Assembly (NCBI RefSeq): GCF_003850345.1
Contig: NZ_CP027707.1
Location: 1,054,001 to 1,118,000, forward strand
DNA length: 64,000 bases
From: Pseudomonas chlororaphis subsp. piscium
Lineage (GTDB): Bacteria > Pseudomonadota > Gammaproteobacteria > Pseudomonadales > Pseudomonadaceae
Reading direction: 5' to 3'
A model generated the notes under the pieces. That model was not told the origin of the DNA and did not search any database. It saw only the letters and a program-made list of their open reading frames with translations. Each line of letters begins with the position of its first letter. Position 1 is the stretch's first letter. A program made the translations under genes and the position numbers. This document shows positions 11,164 through 23,363 of this stretch, piece by piece.

Positions 11164-12657
11164 TTACATCAACCGCTTCCGTTCGCTGGAAGGCGCGATC
11201 CCCAGGGATTCGCGGTACTTGGCGACGGTACGACGGGCTACCTGAATGCCTTGTGCCTCCAGTAAACCAGCGATCTTGCTGTCACTCAACGGCTTTTTCT
11301 GATTTTCCGCGGCGACCAGTTTTTTGATGATCGCGCGGATCGCCGTGGACGAGCATTCACCGCCTTCGGAGGTACTTACGTGGCTGGAGAAAAAGTATTT
11401 CAGTTCATAAATGCCCCGTGGGGTATGCATGAATTTTTGCGTGGTCACCCGTGAAATCGTCGATTCGTGCATGCCCACCGCTTCGGCGATGTCATGCAGG
11501 ACCAGCGGTTTCATCGCTTCATCGCCGTACTCGAGGAAGCCGCGCTGATGCTCGACGATCTGGGTGGCGACTTTCATCAGGGTTTCGTTACGGCTCTGCA
11601 GGCTCTTGATGAACCAGCGGGCCTCCTGCAGCTGATTGCGCATGAAGGTGTTGTCGGCGCTGGTGTCGGCGCGCCGCACGAAGCCGGCGTACTGCGGGTT
11701 GACGCGCAGGCGCGGCACGGACTCCTGGTTCAGCTCCACCAGCCAGCGTTCGTTGTCCTTGCGCACTATGACGTCGGGGACCACGTATTCGGCTTCGGTG
11801 GATTCGATTTGCGAGCCCGGCCGTGGGTTGAGGCTCTGTACCAGCTCGATGACCTGGCGCAGTTCGTCTTCCTTGAGCTTCATGCGCCGCATCAGCTGGC
11901 TGTAGTCGCGGCTGCCGAGCAGGTCGATGAAGTCGGTGACCAGGCGCTTGGCTTCAGTCAGCCAGGGGGTCTTGGCGGGTAGCTGGCGCAGTTGCAGCAG
12001 CAGGCATTCACCCAGGTTGCGGGCGCCGATGCCGGCGGGCTCGAACTGCTGGATGCGGTGCAGGACGGCCTCGATTTCATCGAGTTCGATGTCCAGCTCC
12101 GGATCGAAGGCTTCGAGGATTTCCTCGAGGGTTTCATCCAGATAGCCCTGATTGTTGATGCAGTCGATCAGGGTCACGGCGATCAGGCGATCGGTGTCGG
12201 ACATGGGCGCCAGGTTCAACTGCCAGAGCAGATGGCTCTGCAGGCTTTCGCCGGCCGAGGTGCGGGTGGTGAAGTCCCACTCGTCGTCATCGTTGCTGGG
12301 CAGGCTGCTGGCGCTGGTCTGGTAGACGTCTTCCCAGGCGGTATCGACTGGCAGATCGTTGGGAATGCGTTCGTTCCATTCGCCGTCCTCGAGGTTGTCC
12401 ACCGTCGGGGCGGTTTCCTGGTAGGAGGGTTCCTGGATATCGGTATTGGGTTTCTGCTCGGCGTTGTCGGCCAGCGGATCGGTGTTATCGAAGTCGTCGC
12501 CTTCTTCCTGGCGCTCGAGCATCGGGTTGGACTCCAGGGCCTCCTGGATCTCCTGTTGCAGGTCCAGGGTCGACAATTGGAGCAGGCGGATGGCCTGTTG
12601 CAGCTGCGGTGTCATCGTCAGCTGCTGGCCCATTCTGAGGACTAGCGATGGTTTCAT
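11164..12657 (-). CDS. rpoN: RNA polymerase sigma-54 factor RpoN
   Basis: A 497-residue sigma-54 factor. The N-terminal Gln/Leu-rich activator-contact region ([20 protein letters not shown]) is followed by an acidic linker at about residues 45-120. The DNA-binding RpoN box [10 protein letters not shown] lies at 474-483. It directs transcription of nitrogen, flagellar, pilus and other genes from -24/-12 promoters with enhancer-binding activators. The 182-base gap before it (12658-12839) separates it from lptB and could hold its own promoter; I see no clear motif there. Confidence 0.98.
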   Translation of the reverse strand: MKPSLVLRMGQQLTMTPQLQQAIRLLQLSTLDLQQEIQEALESNPMLERQEEGDDFDNTDPLADNAEQKPNTDIQEPSYQETAPTVDNLEDGEWNERIPNDLPVDTAWEDVYQTSASSLPSNDDDEWDFTTRTSAGESLQSHLLWQLNLAPMSDTDRLIAVTLIDCINNQGYLDETLEEILEAFDPELDIELDEIEAVLHRIQQFEPAGIGARNLGECLLLQLRQLPAKTPWLTEAKRLVTDFIDLLGSRDYSQLMRRMKLKEDELRQVIELVQSLNPRPGSQIESTEAEYVVPDVIVRKDNERWLVELNQESVPRLRVNPQYAGFVRRADTSADNTFMRNQLQEARWFIKSLQSRNETLMKVATQIVEHQRGFLEYGDEAMKPLVLHDIAEAVGMHESTISRVTTQKFMHTPRGIYELKYFFSSHVSTSEGGECSSTAIRAIIKKLVAAENQKKPLSDSKIAGLLEAQGIQVARRTVAKYRESLGIAPSSERKRLM

Positions 12658-12839
12658 GGCAGGGGCTTAACACCTTATTCGCCGGCGCACATGCGCCATC
12701 CACTACAGGGCGCGTGAGCGCCAAACATAAGCAAATTATATGCCTGAAACTGAAGTGTTTGCCTAGAGCGCTGTAACAATAAAAACAGCAGGGTTTTATT
12801 GGGGCGGGCGCTCTGGCGACCAGCCAAACACCTCAGGGC

Positions 12840-13564
<725 letters not shown>

Positions 13565-13565
<1 letters not shown>

Positions 13566-14110
13566 TACTGGGCCTTTTCGTCAGTTTTCTTTTTCGGCTG
13601 GATGACCATGTCGATCCGTGGACGCGACTCGGTGACCTTGCTGCCGGTGGCGCGACCGGCGCTGGCCAGCTTCTTGTCGGTGTCGTAGACGATCTTCTCG
13701 CCCTGGGTGATGTTGCCGTCCTTGTCGACGACTTTGGCGCGGTCGATCAGCACGACGCGGTTCTGCGCAGCGTGGTACTGGATGGTCACGCCGTAGCCCT
13801 GGACCGGCTTGGTGTCGCCCTGGGTTTGAATCTGTTCGAAGTAGGCCAGGTTGCCCACCGAGGTCACCACGTCGATGTCACCGGTCTGGGTGCGGGTGAT
13901 GGTCACGGTATTGCCGGTGACCTTCATCGAGCCCTGGGTGATGATCACGTCGCCTCTGTAGGTGGCTACGCCATTCTTGTCGTCCAGTTGAGCGTCGTCG
14001 GCCTGGATGCGGATGGGTTGCTGGCTATCGTTCGGCAGAGCCCAGGCGCTCACGCTTCCCAGTGCTGCGCCCAGACCGAGCAAAATAGGGAGGGTTTTAA
14101 CGAGCCTCAT
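13565..14110 (-). CDS. lptA: LPS transport periplasmic bridge protein LptA (LptH)
   Basis: A 181-residue OstA-domain protein with a signal peptide of about 25 residues ending near SAWA. The beta-jellyroll repeats (for example [15 protein letters not shown]) build the periplasmic bridge that carries LPS from LptBFGC to LptDE. Pseudomonas homologues are often called LptH. It overlaps lptC by 14 bases and lptB by one base, so all three are coupled. Confidence 0.95.
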
Positions 14111-14669
14111 ACTGTCCTCTTACGTTCGATAGCAGGTTCATCCTGCCGTCTTTCAAATACGCTTTCATTCCCTTGCCAGTCGTCACGCCGCCGGCGCCGT
14201 CGATTCTAACGTCTTGATCGGTCTGCGCATATTGCTTCTGCGGGAATACTGTCATGCGGGTCGTGGTGATCAGCAGGTTGCGATTTTTCTCGTCGGTGCG
14301 GGAAACCCGTACCGAATCGATCAACTCGACCTGGGTGCCGTCCGGGTTGACTTCGCCGTGTTCGCTCTGGACGTGCCAGGGGAAGGCGGTGCCGCGATAC
14401 ATCTGCAGGTCCGGCTTGGTCAGCAGTGTCACCTCGGTGGCCTTGAGGTGTTCGACCTTGTCGGACGTCATTTCGTACTGCAGCTTGCCGTCAGGCAGGT
14501 ACTGCACGCTATGGGCGTTGATGGCGTAGTAGTCGATGGCGCTTTCGTCGACCTGCGCAACCGGCTTGTCGAGGAAGCGTTCCGGGCTGATGTTCCAGTA
14601 TCCCACCGCCAGGAACAGCGCGGTGATGATGCCGAAGATCAGGATGTTGCGAATCTTTTTGCTCAGCAT
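14097..14669 (-). CDS. lptC: LPS export protein LptC
   Basis: A 190-residue bitopic inner-membrane protein. The single membrane helix covers about residues 7-25 and is followed by a periplasmic OstA-like jellyroll. LptC couples the LptBFG transporter to the LptA bridge. The gene follows kdsC by eight bases and overlaps lptA by 14 bases, fitting the conserved kdsD-kdsC-lptC-lptA-lptB-rpoN order. Confidence 0.94.
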   Translation of the reverse strand: MLSKKIRNILIFGIITALFLAVGYWNISPERFLDKPVAQVDESAIDYYAINAHSVQYLPDGKLQYEMTSDKVEHLKATEVTLLTKPDLQMYRGTAFPWHVQSEHGEVNPDGTQVELIDSVRVSRTDEKNRNLLITTTRMTVFPQKQYAQTDQDVRIDGAGGVTTGKGMKAYLKDGRMNLLSNVRGQYEAR

Positions 14670-14677
14670 GGGAGGCT

Positions 14678-15202
14678 CTATAAGTAGGCGGCGTGGGCCG
14701 CTTCAAGGCTGCCTTGGGCGCGCAGGATCAGCTCGCAGAACTCGCGGGCGGCACCTTCGCCGCCACGGGCCTGGGTGACGCCATGGGCGTGTTCACGGAC
14801 AAAGCTGGCGGCATTGGCGACGGCCATGCCCAGGCCGACCCGGCGGATCACCGGCAGGTCCGGCAGATCGTCGCCCAGGTAGGCGACCTGCTCATAGCTT
14901 AGGCCCAGTTGGGCAAGAAGCCCGTCCAGCACCACCAGTTTGTCCTCGCGGCCCTGAAACAGATGGGGAATCCCCAGGTTCTTCGCCCGACGCTCGACCA
15001 CCGGCGTCTTGCGTCCGCTGATGATTGCCGTCTGTATGCCCGTGGCCATCAGCATCTTGATGCCCTGGCCATCGAGGGTGTTGAAGGTCTTGAACTCGCT
15101 GCCGTCTTCGAGGAAGTACAGGCGACCGTCGGTCAGTACGCCGTCGACGTCGAATACCGCCAGCTTGATGTTCTTGCCGCGTTGCAGCAGATCCGTGCTC
15201 AT
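14678..15202 (-). CDS. kdsC: 3-deoxy-D-manno-octulosonate 8-phosphate phosphatase KdsC
   Basis: A 174-residue HAD phosphatase of the tetrameric C0 type, which lacks a cap. The catalytic aspartates are D18 and D20 in FDVDGVLTDG, and the C-terminal GDDLPD motif binds magnesium. It removes phosphate from KDO-8-phosphate, the third step in making the LPS inner-core sugar KDO. It overlaps kdsD by one base. Confidence 0.96.
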   Translation of the reverse strand: MSTDLLQRGKNIKLAVFDVDGVLTDGRLYFLEDGSEFKTFNTLDGQGIKMLMATGIQTAIISGRKTPVVERRAKNLGIPHLFQGREDKLVVLDGLLAQLGLSYEQVAYLGDDLPDLPVIRRVGLGMAVANAASFVREHAHGVTQARGGEGAAREFCELILRAQGSLEAAHAAYL

Positions 15203-16176
15203 TACATGACTCCCGCGCGCAGCAGGTCGGACAGGTTGAAGGCGCCGATCGGGCGATCGTCCTTGTCCACCACGACCAGTGCGTTGATTCGATTGTCTTC
15301 CATGATTTTCAGGGCTTCGGCCGCCAGCATTTCGGCGCGGGCGGTCTTGCCGTGAACGGTCATGACTTCATCGATGGTGGTGTGGTGAATGTCGATGGTG
15401 CGGTCCAGGGTGCGGCGCAGGTCACCGTCGGTGAAGACTCCGGCCAGGCGCCCATCGGCTTCGACAATGACGGTCATGCCCAGGCCCTTGCGGGTCATTT
15501 CCATCAAGGCATCCTTGAGCAGGGTGCCACGCTGGACCTGTGGCAGCTGTTCGCCGGCATGCATGACGTTCTCGACCTTCAGCAGCAGGCGACGGCCCAA
15601 GGCGCCGCCCGGATGGGAGAAGGCGAAGTCTTCGGCGGTGAAGCCGCGGGCTTCCAGCAGCGCCACGGCCAGGGCGTCGCCCATGACCAGGGCGGCGGTG
15701 GTCGAGGAGGTCGGGGCCAGGTTCAGCGGGCAGGCCTCTTGCTCGACCTGGACGTTGAGGTTGACCTCGGCGGCCTTGGCCAGCGGTGAGTCAGGGTTGC
15801 CGGTAATGCTGATCAACTGGATGCCCAGGCGCTTGATCAGCGGCAACAGGGTCACGATTTCATTGGTCGAGCCAGAGTTGGACAGGGCGAGGATCACGTC
15901 GTCCCGGGTAATCATGCCCATGTCGCCATGGCTGGCTTCGGCCGGATGGACAAAAAACGCAGTGGTACCGGTGCTGGCCAGGGTGGCGGCGATTTTGTTG
16001 CCGATATGCCCGGACTTGCCCATTCCGACCACTACTACGCGGCCTTTGCTGGCCAGAATCATCTCGCAAGCGCGTACGAAATCTGCGTCGATATGTGGCA
16101 GCAAGCCTTGTACGGCTTCTATCTCGAGGCGGATGGTGCGTTGTGCCGATTGAATCAGGTCGCTGGATTGGCTCAT
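15202..16176 (-). CDS. kdsD: Arabinose-5-phosphate isomerase KdsD
   Basis: A 324-residue enzyme with an N-terminal SIS sugar-isomerase domain (GKSGHIGNKIAATLAST, with the HPAEASHGDMG loop) and two C-terminal CBS domains from about residue 205. It turns ribulose-5-phosphate into arabinose-5-phosphate, the first KDO-specific step. The longer frame to 16239 is rejected; the ATG at 16176 (MSQSSDL) gives the family length. It is the first gene of the minus-strand LPS/rpoN cluster and is divergent from mlaF. Confidence 0.95.
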   Translation of the reverse strand: MSQSSDLIQSAQRTIRLEIEAVQGLLPHIDADFVRACEMILASKGRVVVVGMGKSGHIGNKIAATLASTGTTAFFVHPAEASHGDMGMITRDDVILALSNSGSTNEIVTLLPLIKRLGIQLISITGNPDSPLAKAAEVNLNVQVEQEACPLNLAPTSSTTAALVMGDALAVALLEARGFTAEDFAFSHPGGALGRRLLLKVENVMHAGEQLPQVQRGTLLKDALMEMTRKGLGMTVIVEADGRLAGVFTDGDLRRTLDRTIDIHHTTIDEVMTVHGKTARAEMLAAEALKIMEDNRINALVVVDKDDRPIGAFNLSDLLRAGVM

Positions 16177-16333
16177 GTCAGAAATCGTATAGCCTGATGA
16201 AAAGGCGGCGATTATAGCGGTAATGATCGATTCCCTCACGCAAGTTCGTCAGCCTTTGTCCTTCTATAGGCTGGAATTGTTCTGTAAAGCCCGTTTTAGC
16301 CTGTCGTGAACCTGAACACAGATGGCTTCGGCC

Positions 16334-16363
16334 TTGGGGGCTCCGTATCAGCAGTGATATAGT
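16334..16363 (+). promoter_or_regulatory. Candidate sigma-70 promoter of the mla operon
   Basis: A TTGGGG hexamer (16334-16339) and a TATAGT hexamer (16358-16363) are separated by 18 bases, upstream of mlaF and inside the 275-base divergent region between kdsD and mlaF. No other element stands out there. Confidence 0.4.
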
Positions 16364-16451
16364 TCGCCGCCAGTTCGGCCTGCCCTGGGTGCATGTACTC
16401 CCGGCAGGGAGCCAAGCGTCCGAGTGTGAGGCTGCATCGCAAGGAGTTTAG

Positions 16452-17261
16452 ATGAGTGCCGATAACGCCTACGCGGTCGAGCTGAAGGGACTGTCCTTCA
16501 AGCGCGGTGCGCGCAGCATCTTCAATAATGTCGATATCCGTATTCCACGGGGCAAGGTCACCGGCATCATGGGGCCTTCCGGTTGCGGCAAGACCACGCT
16601 CCTGCGGTTGATGGGCGCGCAGTTGCGCCCCAGCAGCGGTGAAGTCTGGGTCAACGGCCAGAACCTGCCCAAATTGTCGCGTGGCGATCTGTTCGACGCC
16701 CGCAAGCAGATGGGCGTGCTGTTTCAGAGCGGCGCGCTGTTTACCGATCTCGATGTGTTCGAGAACGTCGCCTTTCCGCTGCGCGTTCATACCCAGCTGC
16801 CGGATGAAATGATCCGCGATATCGTCCTGCTCAAGTTGCAGGCGGTCGGGTTGCGCGGTGCCATCGACCTGATGCCCGACGAGCTGTCCGGCGGCATGAA
16901 GCGTCGTGTGGCCCTGGCCCGGGCCATCGCCCTGGACCCGCAGATCCTCATGTACGACGAGCCGTTCGTAGGCCAGGACCCCATCGCCATGGGCGTGCTG
17001 GTGCGCCTGATCCGCCTGCTCAACGACGCGCTGGGTATCACCAGCATCGTGGTTTCCCATGATCTGGCGGAAACCGCGAGCATCGCCGACTACATCTATG
17101 TGGTGGGCGATGGCCAGGTGCTGGGGCAGGGTACGCCCGACGAACTGATGGATTCCGATAACCCGCGGATCCGCCAGTTCATGAAAGGCGACCCCGACGG
17201 TCCGGTACCCTTTCACTTTCCAGCGCCGGACTACCGCGCAGATCTTCTGGGGAAGCGCTGA
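16452..17261 (+). CDS. mlaF: Phospholipid transport ATPase MlaF (Ttg2A)
   Basis: A 269-residue ABC ATPase. Walker [10 protein letters not shown] is at residues 41-49, the signature is LSGGMKRR, and Walker B is ILMYDEP. With MlaE, MlaD and MlaB it forms the inner-membrane complex that maintains outer-membrane lipid asymmetry. In pseudomonads it was first described as Ttg2A, a toluene-tolerance gene. An AAGGAG at 16441-16446 supports the ATG at 16452. Its stop overlaps the mlaE start by one base. Confidence 0.96.
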   Translation: MSADNAYAVELKGLSFKRGARSIFNNVDIRIPRGKVTGIMGPSGCGKTTLLRLMGAQLRPSSGEVWVNGQNLPKLSRGDLFDARKQMGVLFQSGALFTDLDVFENVAFPLRVHTQLPDEMIRDIVLLKLQAVGLRGAIDLMPDELSGGMKRRVALARAIALDPQILMYDEPFVGQDPIAMGVLVRLIRLLNDALGITSIVVSHDLAETASIADYIYVVGDGQVLGQGTPDELMDSDNPRIRQFMKGDPDGPVPFHFPAPDYRADLLGKR

Positions 17262-18058
17262 TGCGCAAAGTATCTTTATTGGAGCGAATTCGTCTGTTCG
17301 GTCGCTCGGGCATCGACGTTCTCGCGGTGCTCGGGCGTTCGAGCCTGATGCTGTTTCATGTGTTGTTCGGCCGCGGCAGTATCGGCGGCAGCTTCGGCCT
17401 GCTGGTCAAGCAGCTGCATTCGGTGGGCGTGATGTCCCTGGTGATCATCGTGGTCTCCGGGATATTCATCGGCATGGTGCTGGCGCTGCAGGGCTTCAAT
17501 ATCCTGTCCAGCTACGGTTCGGAGCAGGCGGTGGGGCAGATGGTCGCCCTGACCCTGCTGCGTGAACTGGGGCCGGTGGTCACGGCATTGCTCTTCGCCG
17601 GCCGGGCCGGTTCGGCGTTGACCGCGGAAATCGGCAACATGAAAGCCACCGAACAGCTCTCCAGCCTGGAGATGATCGGTGTCGACCCGCTCAAATACAT
17701 TGTCGCGCCACGTCTGTGGGCCGGTTTCATTTCCCTGCCGTTGCTGGCGATCATTTTCAGCGTGGTGGGCATCTGGGGCGGTTCGTGGGTGGCCGTCGAC
17801 TGGCTGGGGGTCTATGAAGGTTCCTACTGGTCGAACATGCAAAACAGTGTGACGTTCAGCGATGACGTGCTCAATGGCATCATCAAGAGCATCGTTTTCG
17901 CCTTTGTCGTGACCTGGATCGCCGTATTCCAAGGCTATGACTGCGAGCCCACTTCAGAGGGGATCAGTCGTGCCACTACCAAGACCGTTGTGTACGCCTC
18001 GTTGGCCGTACTCGGCCTGGACTTTATTCTGACCGCCTTGATGTTTGGAGATTTCTGA
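17261..18058 (+). CDS. mlaE: Phospholipid transport permease MlaE
   Basis: A 265-residue permease with several membrane helices and the MlaE-family region [20 protein letters not shown] followed by the conserved [11 protein letters not shown]. It is the membrane-spanning subunit of MlaFEDB. It overlaps mlaF and mlaD by one base each, indicating tight coupling. Confidence 0.96.
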   Translation: MRKVSLLERIRLFGRSGIDVLAVLGRSSLMLFHVLFGRGSIGGSFGLLVKQLHSVGVMSLVIIVVSGIFIGMVLALQGFNILSSYGSEQAVGQMVALTLLRELGPVVTALLFAGRAGSALTAEIGNMKATEQLSSLEMIGVDPLKYIVAPRLWAGFISLPLLAIIFSVVGIWGGSWVAVDWLGVYEGSYWSNMQNSVTFSDDVLNGIIKSIVFAFVVTWIAVFQGYDCEPTSEGISRATTKTVVYASLAVLGLDFILTALMFGDF

Positions 18059-18525
18059 TGCAAAACCGCACCCTGGAAATCGGTGTCGGCCTTTTCCTGC
18101 TGGCTGGCATCCTGGCTTTGTTGTTGCTTGCCTTGCGGGTCAGTGGCTTGTCCCCGACCTCGAGCACCGATACTTATAAACTTTACGCATATTTCGACAA
18201 TATCGCCGGTTTGACGGTCAGAGCTAAAGTGACCATGGCCGGTGTGACCATCGGCAAGGTCACGGCTATCGATCTGGACCGCGACAGTTTCACCGGTCGG
18301 GTCACGCTGCAGTTGGAAAAACGCGTAGATAACCTGCCGACCGACTCGACTGCATCTATCCTGACCGCTGGGCTGCTTGGCGAGAAATACATTGGTATCA
18401 GCGTCGGCGGCGAAGACACGTTGCTCAAGGATGGCGGGACCATCCACGACACCCAGTCTTCACTGGTACTTGAGGACCTGATCGGTAAATTCCTGCTCAA
18501 TACCGTTAGCAAAGACGCCAAATGA
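18058..18525 (+). CDS. mlaD: Phospholipid-binding MCE protein MlaD
   Basis: A 155-residue protein with an N-terminal membrane anchor (about residues 7-27) and one MCE domain (from about residue 40). The MCE signature AKVTMAGVTIGKV is clear. MlaD hexamers form a hydrophobic channel above MlaE and exchange lipid with MlaC. The gene lies between mlaE (one-base overlap) and mlaC (ten-base gap). Confidence 0.96.
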   Translation: MQNRTLEIGVGLFLLAGILALLLLALRVSGLSPTSSTDTYKLYAYFDNIAGLTVRAKVTMAGVTIGKVTAIDLDRDSFTGRVTLQLEKRVDNLPTDSTASILTAGLLGEKYIGISVGGEDTLLKDGGTIHDTQSSLVLEDLIGKFLLNTVSKDAK

Positions 18526-18535
18526 GGACTTTTTC

Positions 18536-19189
18536 ATGATCTCTACCTTGCGACGTAGCCTGTTGGTATTACTGGCGGCGTTGCCGTTGATGGCTCACGC
18601 CGTGGCGGCGCCTTCCGCGCATGATCTGGTACAGGACACCACCAGCCGTCTGCTGGCCGACCTGGCCGCCAACAAAGAAAAGTACAAGCAAGACCCGCAG
18701 GACTTTTATACGGCGCTGAACAGCATCGTGGGTCCGGTCGTGGATGCCGAAGGTATTTCCAAGAGCATCATGACAGTCAAGTACTCGCGTAAGGCCACGC
18801 CGGAGCAAATGCGCACCTTTGAGGAAAACTTCAAGAAGGGCCTGTTCCAGTTCTATGGCAACGCTTTGCTGGAGTACAACAACCAGGGCATCGTCGTTGA
18901 TCCTGCCAAGGACGAGTCGGGAGACCGTACCAGCGTCGGCATGACGGTCAAGGGCAGCAACGGCGCGGTCTATCCTGTGTCCTACACGCTGGAGAAGATC
19001 AACGGCGAGTGGAAGCTGCGCAACGTGATCATCAACGGCATCAATATCGGCAAGCTGTTCCGCGATCAGTTCGCCGATGCCATGCAGCGCAACGGCAACG
19101 ACCTGGACAAGACCATCAACAACTGGGCTGGCGAAGTGGCCAAGGCCAAGGAATCAACCGAAAACTCGCCTGAGAAGGTCACGAAATGA
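18536..19189 (+). CDS. mlaC: Periplasmic phospholipid shuttle MlaC (Ttg2D)
   Basis: A 217-residue secreted protein with a signal peptide of about 23 residues (basic start, LLVLLAALPLMAHA core) and a toluene-tolerance Ttg2 domain. It ferries phospholipid between MlaA at the outer membrane and MlaD. The C-terminal tail is Lys/Glu-rich. Its stop overlaps mlaB by four bases. Confidence 0.94.
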   Translation: MISTLRRSLLVLLAALPLMAHAVAAPSAHDLVQDTTSRLLADLAANKEKYKQDPQDFYTALNSIVGPVVDAEGISKSIMTVKYSRKATPEQMRTFEENFKKGLFQFYGNALLEYNNQGIVVDPAKDESGDRTSVGMTVKGSNGAVYPVSYTLEKINGEWKLRNVIINGINIGKLFRDQFADAMQRNGNDLDKTINNWAGEVAKAKESTENSPEKVTK

Positions 19190-19491
19190 GTGAGTCGGCC
19201 GTCCGTCTGGGTGAAGCCGGCGACCTGCTGATCAGCGGTGTGCTGGACTATCGCTCCGGCCCGGGCCTGCGCAAGCAGGGGCAGGCGCTGATCGCCTCCA
19301 GCACCGCGGCGGCGCTGGTGCTCGACTGTTCGGCGGTAGAGAAATCCAGCAGCGTCGGCTTGTCGTTGCTGCTGGCCTTCATGCGCGATGCCGCGGCGGC
19401 CGGCAAGGCCGTCAGCATCCGCGCGTTGCCCGAAGACATGCGCGAAATCGCCGAGGTTTCCGGTTTGACCGAGCTGCTGGCGCAGCCTTAG
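19186..19491 (+). CDS. mlaB: STAS-domain protein MlaB
   Basis: A 101-residue STAS-domain protein. The conserved loop reads CSAVEKSSSVGLSLLL, where the serine-rich turn contacts MlaF in known structures. It stabilises and regulates the MlaFE transporter. It is the last mla gene, followed by a terminator. Confidence 0.92.
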   Translation: MSESAVRLGEAGDLLISGVLDYRSGPGLRKQGQALIASSTAAALVLDCSAVEKSSSVGLSLLLAFMRDAAAAGKAVSIRALPEDMREIAEVSGLTELLAQP

Positions 19492-19507
19492 CAACCCATC
19501 GACAAGC

Positions 19508-19560
19508 AAGCCCCCCGTCAGAGTCCTGCTATGCGGGGTTCGCAGGCGCGGGGCTTTTTT
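19508..19560 (+). terminator. Terminator after mlaB
   Basis: An AAGCCCC / GGGGCTT stem with a long, imperfectly paired loop is followed by six T residues. It ends the mla operon 47 bases before ibaG. Confidence 0.75.
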
Positions 19561-19606
19561 GTATGATGTCCGACCCGCGCGCACAGGGCGCCGATTGAGG
19601 TTGAGC

Positions 19607-21146
<1,540 letters not shown>

Positions 21147-21156
21147 TTTGCGTGAT

Positions 21157-21213
21157 GGGCACAGGGACGTGCCCCAAGGTTTCGTTCCAAGTCGAGCCTG
21201 TGTTCAGGCTCGA
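21157..21213 (+). promoter_or_regulatory. Two hairpins in the murA-hisG intergenic leader
   Basis: Two stem-loops lie in tandem. GGGCAC/GTGCCC spans 21157-21174, and TCGAGCCTG/CAGGCTCGA (nine perfect pairs, four-base loop) spans 21192-21213. Neither has a T tract, so they are not typical terminators. They lie 60 to 117 bases before hisG and could shape the transcript leader or be remnants of REP-like sequences. Confidence 0.45.
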
Positions 21214-21273
21214 TGCGTGTCTGGCGCCGTTTGCGACCGGGCATGAGTATCCTGATAAGGACTTACGTTTCCC

Positions 21274-21909
21274 ATGTTGACCATCGCACTGTCCAAGGGC
21301 CGCATCCTTGATGACACCTTGCCGCTTCTGGCTGAAGCCGGCATCGTGCCCACCGAGAATCCGGACAAGAGCCGCAAGCTGATCATCCCCACGACCCAGG
21401 CCGATGTGCGCTTGCTGATCGTGCGCGCCACCGACGTGCCGACCTATGTCGAACATGGTGCCGCCGACCTCGGCGTTGCCGGTAAAGATGTGCTGATGGA
21501 ATACGGCGGCCAGGGCCTGTACGAGCCGCTGGACCTGCAGATCGCCCAGTGCAAGCTGATGACCGCCGGTGCCATCGGCGCGGCCGAGCCCAAGGGCCGC
21601 CTGCGTGTCGCCACCAAGTTCGTCAATGTTGCCAAGCGCTACTACGCCGAGCAGGGTCGCCAGGTCGACATCATCAAGCTGTACGGCTCGATGGAGCTGG
21701 CGCCGCTGATCGGCCTGGCGGACAAGATCATCGACGTGGTCGACACCGGCAACACCCTGCGGGCCAACGGCCTGGAGCCCCAGGAGCTGATTTCCATGAT
21801 CAGTTCCCGTCTGGTGGTCAACAAGGCCTCCATGAAAATGCAGCACGCCCGCATCCAGGCACTGATCGACACCCTGCGCAAAGCAGTGGAGTCGCGACAC
21901 CGCGGTTGA
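21274..21909 (+). CDS. hisG: ATP phosphoribosyltransferase, short form HisG
   Basis: A 211-residue HisG that lacks the C-terminal regulatory domain of the long form. Short HisG needs HisZ, a paralogue of histidyl-tRNA synthetase, for activity and feedback control; hisZ is not in this window. It joins ATP and PRPP in the first step of histidine synthesis. The [14 protein letters not shown] signature is clear. A perfect GCGCGGC/GCCGCGC hairpin (21917-21934) follows the stop, without a T tract. Confidence 0.96.
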   Translation: MLTIALSKGRILDDTLPLLAEAGIVPTENPDKSRKLIIPTTQADVRLLIVRATDVPTYVEHGAADLGVAGKDVLMEYGGQGLYEPLDLQIAQCKLMTAGAIGAAEPKGRLRVATKFVNVAKRYYAEQGRQVDIIKLYGSMELAPLIGLADKIIDVVDTGNTLRANGLEPQELISMISSRLVVNKASMKMQHARIQALIDTLRKAVESRHRG

Positions 21910-22032
21910 TTCACTCGCGCGGCGCTAGCCGCGCCCGTCTATCCGTGTCATAGCCAATTTTCTCAGGTGCCCGCGCGAATGGACTGGTAGCTTAGGGTGC
22001 CTGAGCATTAGCTATTCAATGAGGCCCTCGCT

Positions 22033-23361
22033 ATGACCGCTCCCACTGCAATTCGCCGACTCAACGCTGCTGACCCGGATTTCGCGCATCATCTGGATCA
22101 TCTGCTGAGCTGGGAAAGTGTGTCTGACGACTCGGTCAATCAGCGGGTGCTGGACATCATCAAGGCGGTGCGCGAGCGCGGCGACGCGGCGCTGGTGGAA
22201 TTCACCCAGCGTTTCGACGGCCTGCAAGTGGCGTCCATGGCCGACCTGATCCTGCCGCGCGAGCGCCTGGAACTGGCCCTGACCCGGATCACCGCGGCCC
22301 AGCGCGAAGCCCTGGAAAAGGCCGCGGCACGGGTGCGCAGCTACCACGAAAAACAGAAACAGGACTCCTGGAGCTACACCGAGGCCGACGGCACGGTGCT
22401 GGGCCAGAAGGTCACGCCGCTGGATCGCGCCGGCCTGTATGTGCCGGGCGGCAAGGCGTCTTATCCATCCTCGGTATTGATGAATGCCATTCCGGCCAAA
22501 GTCGCTGGCGTCACCGAAGTGGTGATGGTGGTGCCGACCCCGCGTGGCGAGGTCAATGAACTGGTGCTGGCTGCGGCCTGCATCGCCGGCGTCGACCGGG
22601 TGTTCACCATCGGTGGCGCCCAGGCCGTTGCCGCCCTGGCCTACGGCACCGAAAGCGTGCCTCAGGTGGACAAGGTGGTCGGCCCGGGCAACATCTATGT
22701 GGCCACCGCCAAGCGCCACGTATTCGGCCAGGTCGGCATCGACATGATCGCCGGTCCTTCGGAGATCCTGGTGGTGTGCGACGGCCAGACCGATCCGGAC
22801 TGGATCGCCATGGACCTGTTCTCCCAGGCCGAGCACGACGAAGACGCCCAGGCGATCCTGGTCAGCCCGGACGCGGCGTTCCTCGACCAGGTCGCCGCCA
22901 GCATCGCCAAGCTGCTGCCGACCATGGAGCGCGCGGAAATCATCAATACCTCGATCAACGGCCGTGGCGCCCTGATCCAGGTGCGTGACATGCAACAGGC
23001 CATTGACGTGGCCAACCGCATCGCTCCGGAGCACCTCGAGCTGTCCGTCGCCGATCCCCAGGCCTGGCTGCCGCAGATCCGTCACGCCGGCGCGATCTTC
23101 ATGGGCCGTCACACCTCCGAGGCCCTGGGCGACTACTGCGCGGGCCCGAACCACGTGCTGCCGACTTCCGGCACGGCACGTTTCTCCTCGCCGCTGGGGG
23201 TGTATGACTTCCAGAAACGTTCGTCGATCATTTTCTGCTCCGAGCAGGGCGCTTCCGAACTGGGCAAGACCGCCTCGGTGCTGGCCCGTGGCGAGTCGCT
23301 GAGCGCCCACGCCCGCAGTGCGGAATACCGGATCATCGCTGACCAGGAACAGGGGCAATAA
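22033..23361 (+). CDS. hisD: Histidinol dehydrogenase
   Basis: A 442-residue zinc enzyme that oxidises histidinol to histidine in two NAD-dependent steps. Family segments are present: the [14 protein letters not shown] region, the [12 protein letters not shown] region and the [11 protein letters not shown] zinc-ligand stretch. Its stop is two bases before hisC, and hisG lies 123 bases upstream, so the three form a his cluster. Confidence 0.97.
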   Translation: MTAPTAIRRLNAADPDFAHHLDHLLSWESVSDDSVNQRVLDIIKAVRERGDAALVEFTQRFDGLQVASMADLILPRERLELALTRITAAQREALEKAAARVRSYHEKQKQDSWSYTEADGTVLGQKVTPLDRAGLYVPGGKASYPSSVLMNAIPAKVAGVTEVVMVVPTPRGEVNELVLAAACIAGVDRVFTIGGAQAVAALAYGTESVPQVDKVVGPGNIYVATAKRHVFGQVGIDMIAGPSEILVVCDGQTDPDWIAMDLFSQAEHDEDAQAILVSPDAAFLDQVAASIAKLLPTMERAEIINTSINGRGALIQVRDMQQAIDVANRIAPEHLELSVADPQAWLPQIRHAGAIFMGRHTSEALGDYCAGPNHVLPTSGTARFSSPLGVYDFQKRSSIIFCSEQGASELGKTASVLARGESLSAHARSAEYRIIADQEQGQ

Positions 23362-23363
23362 GC

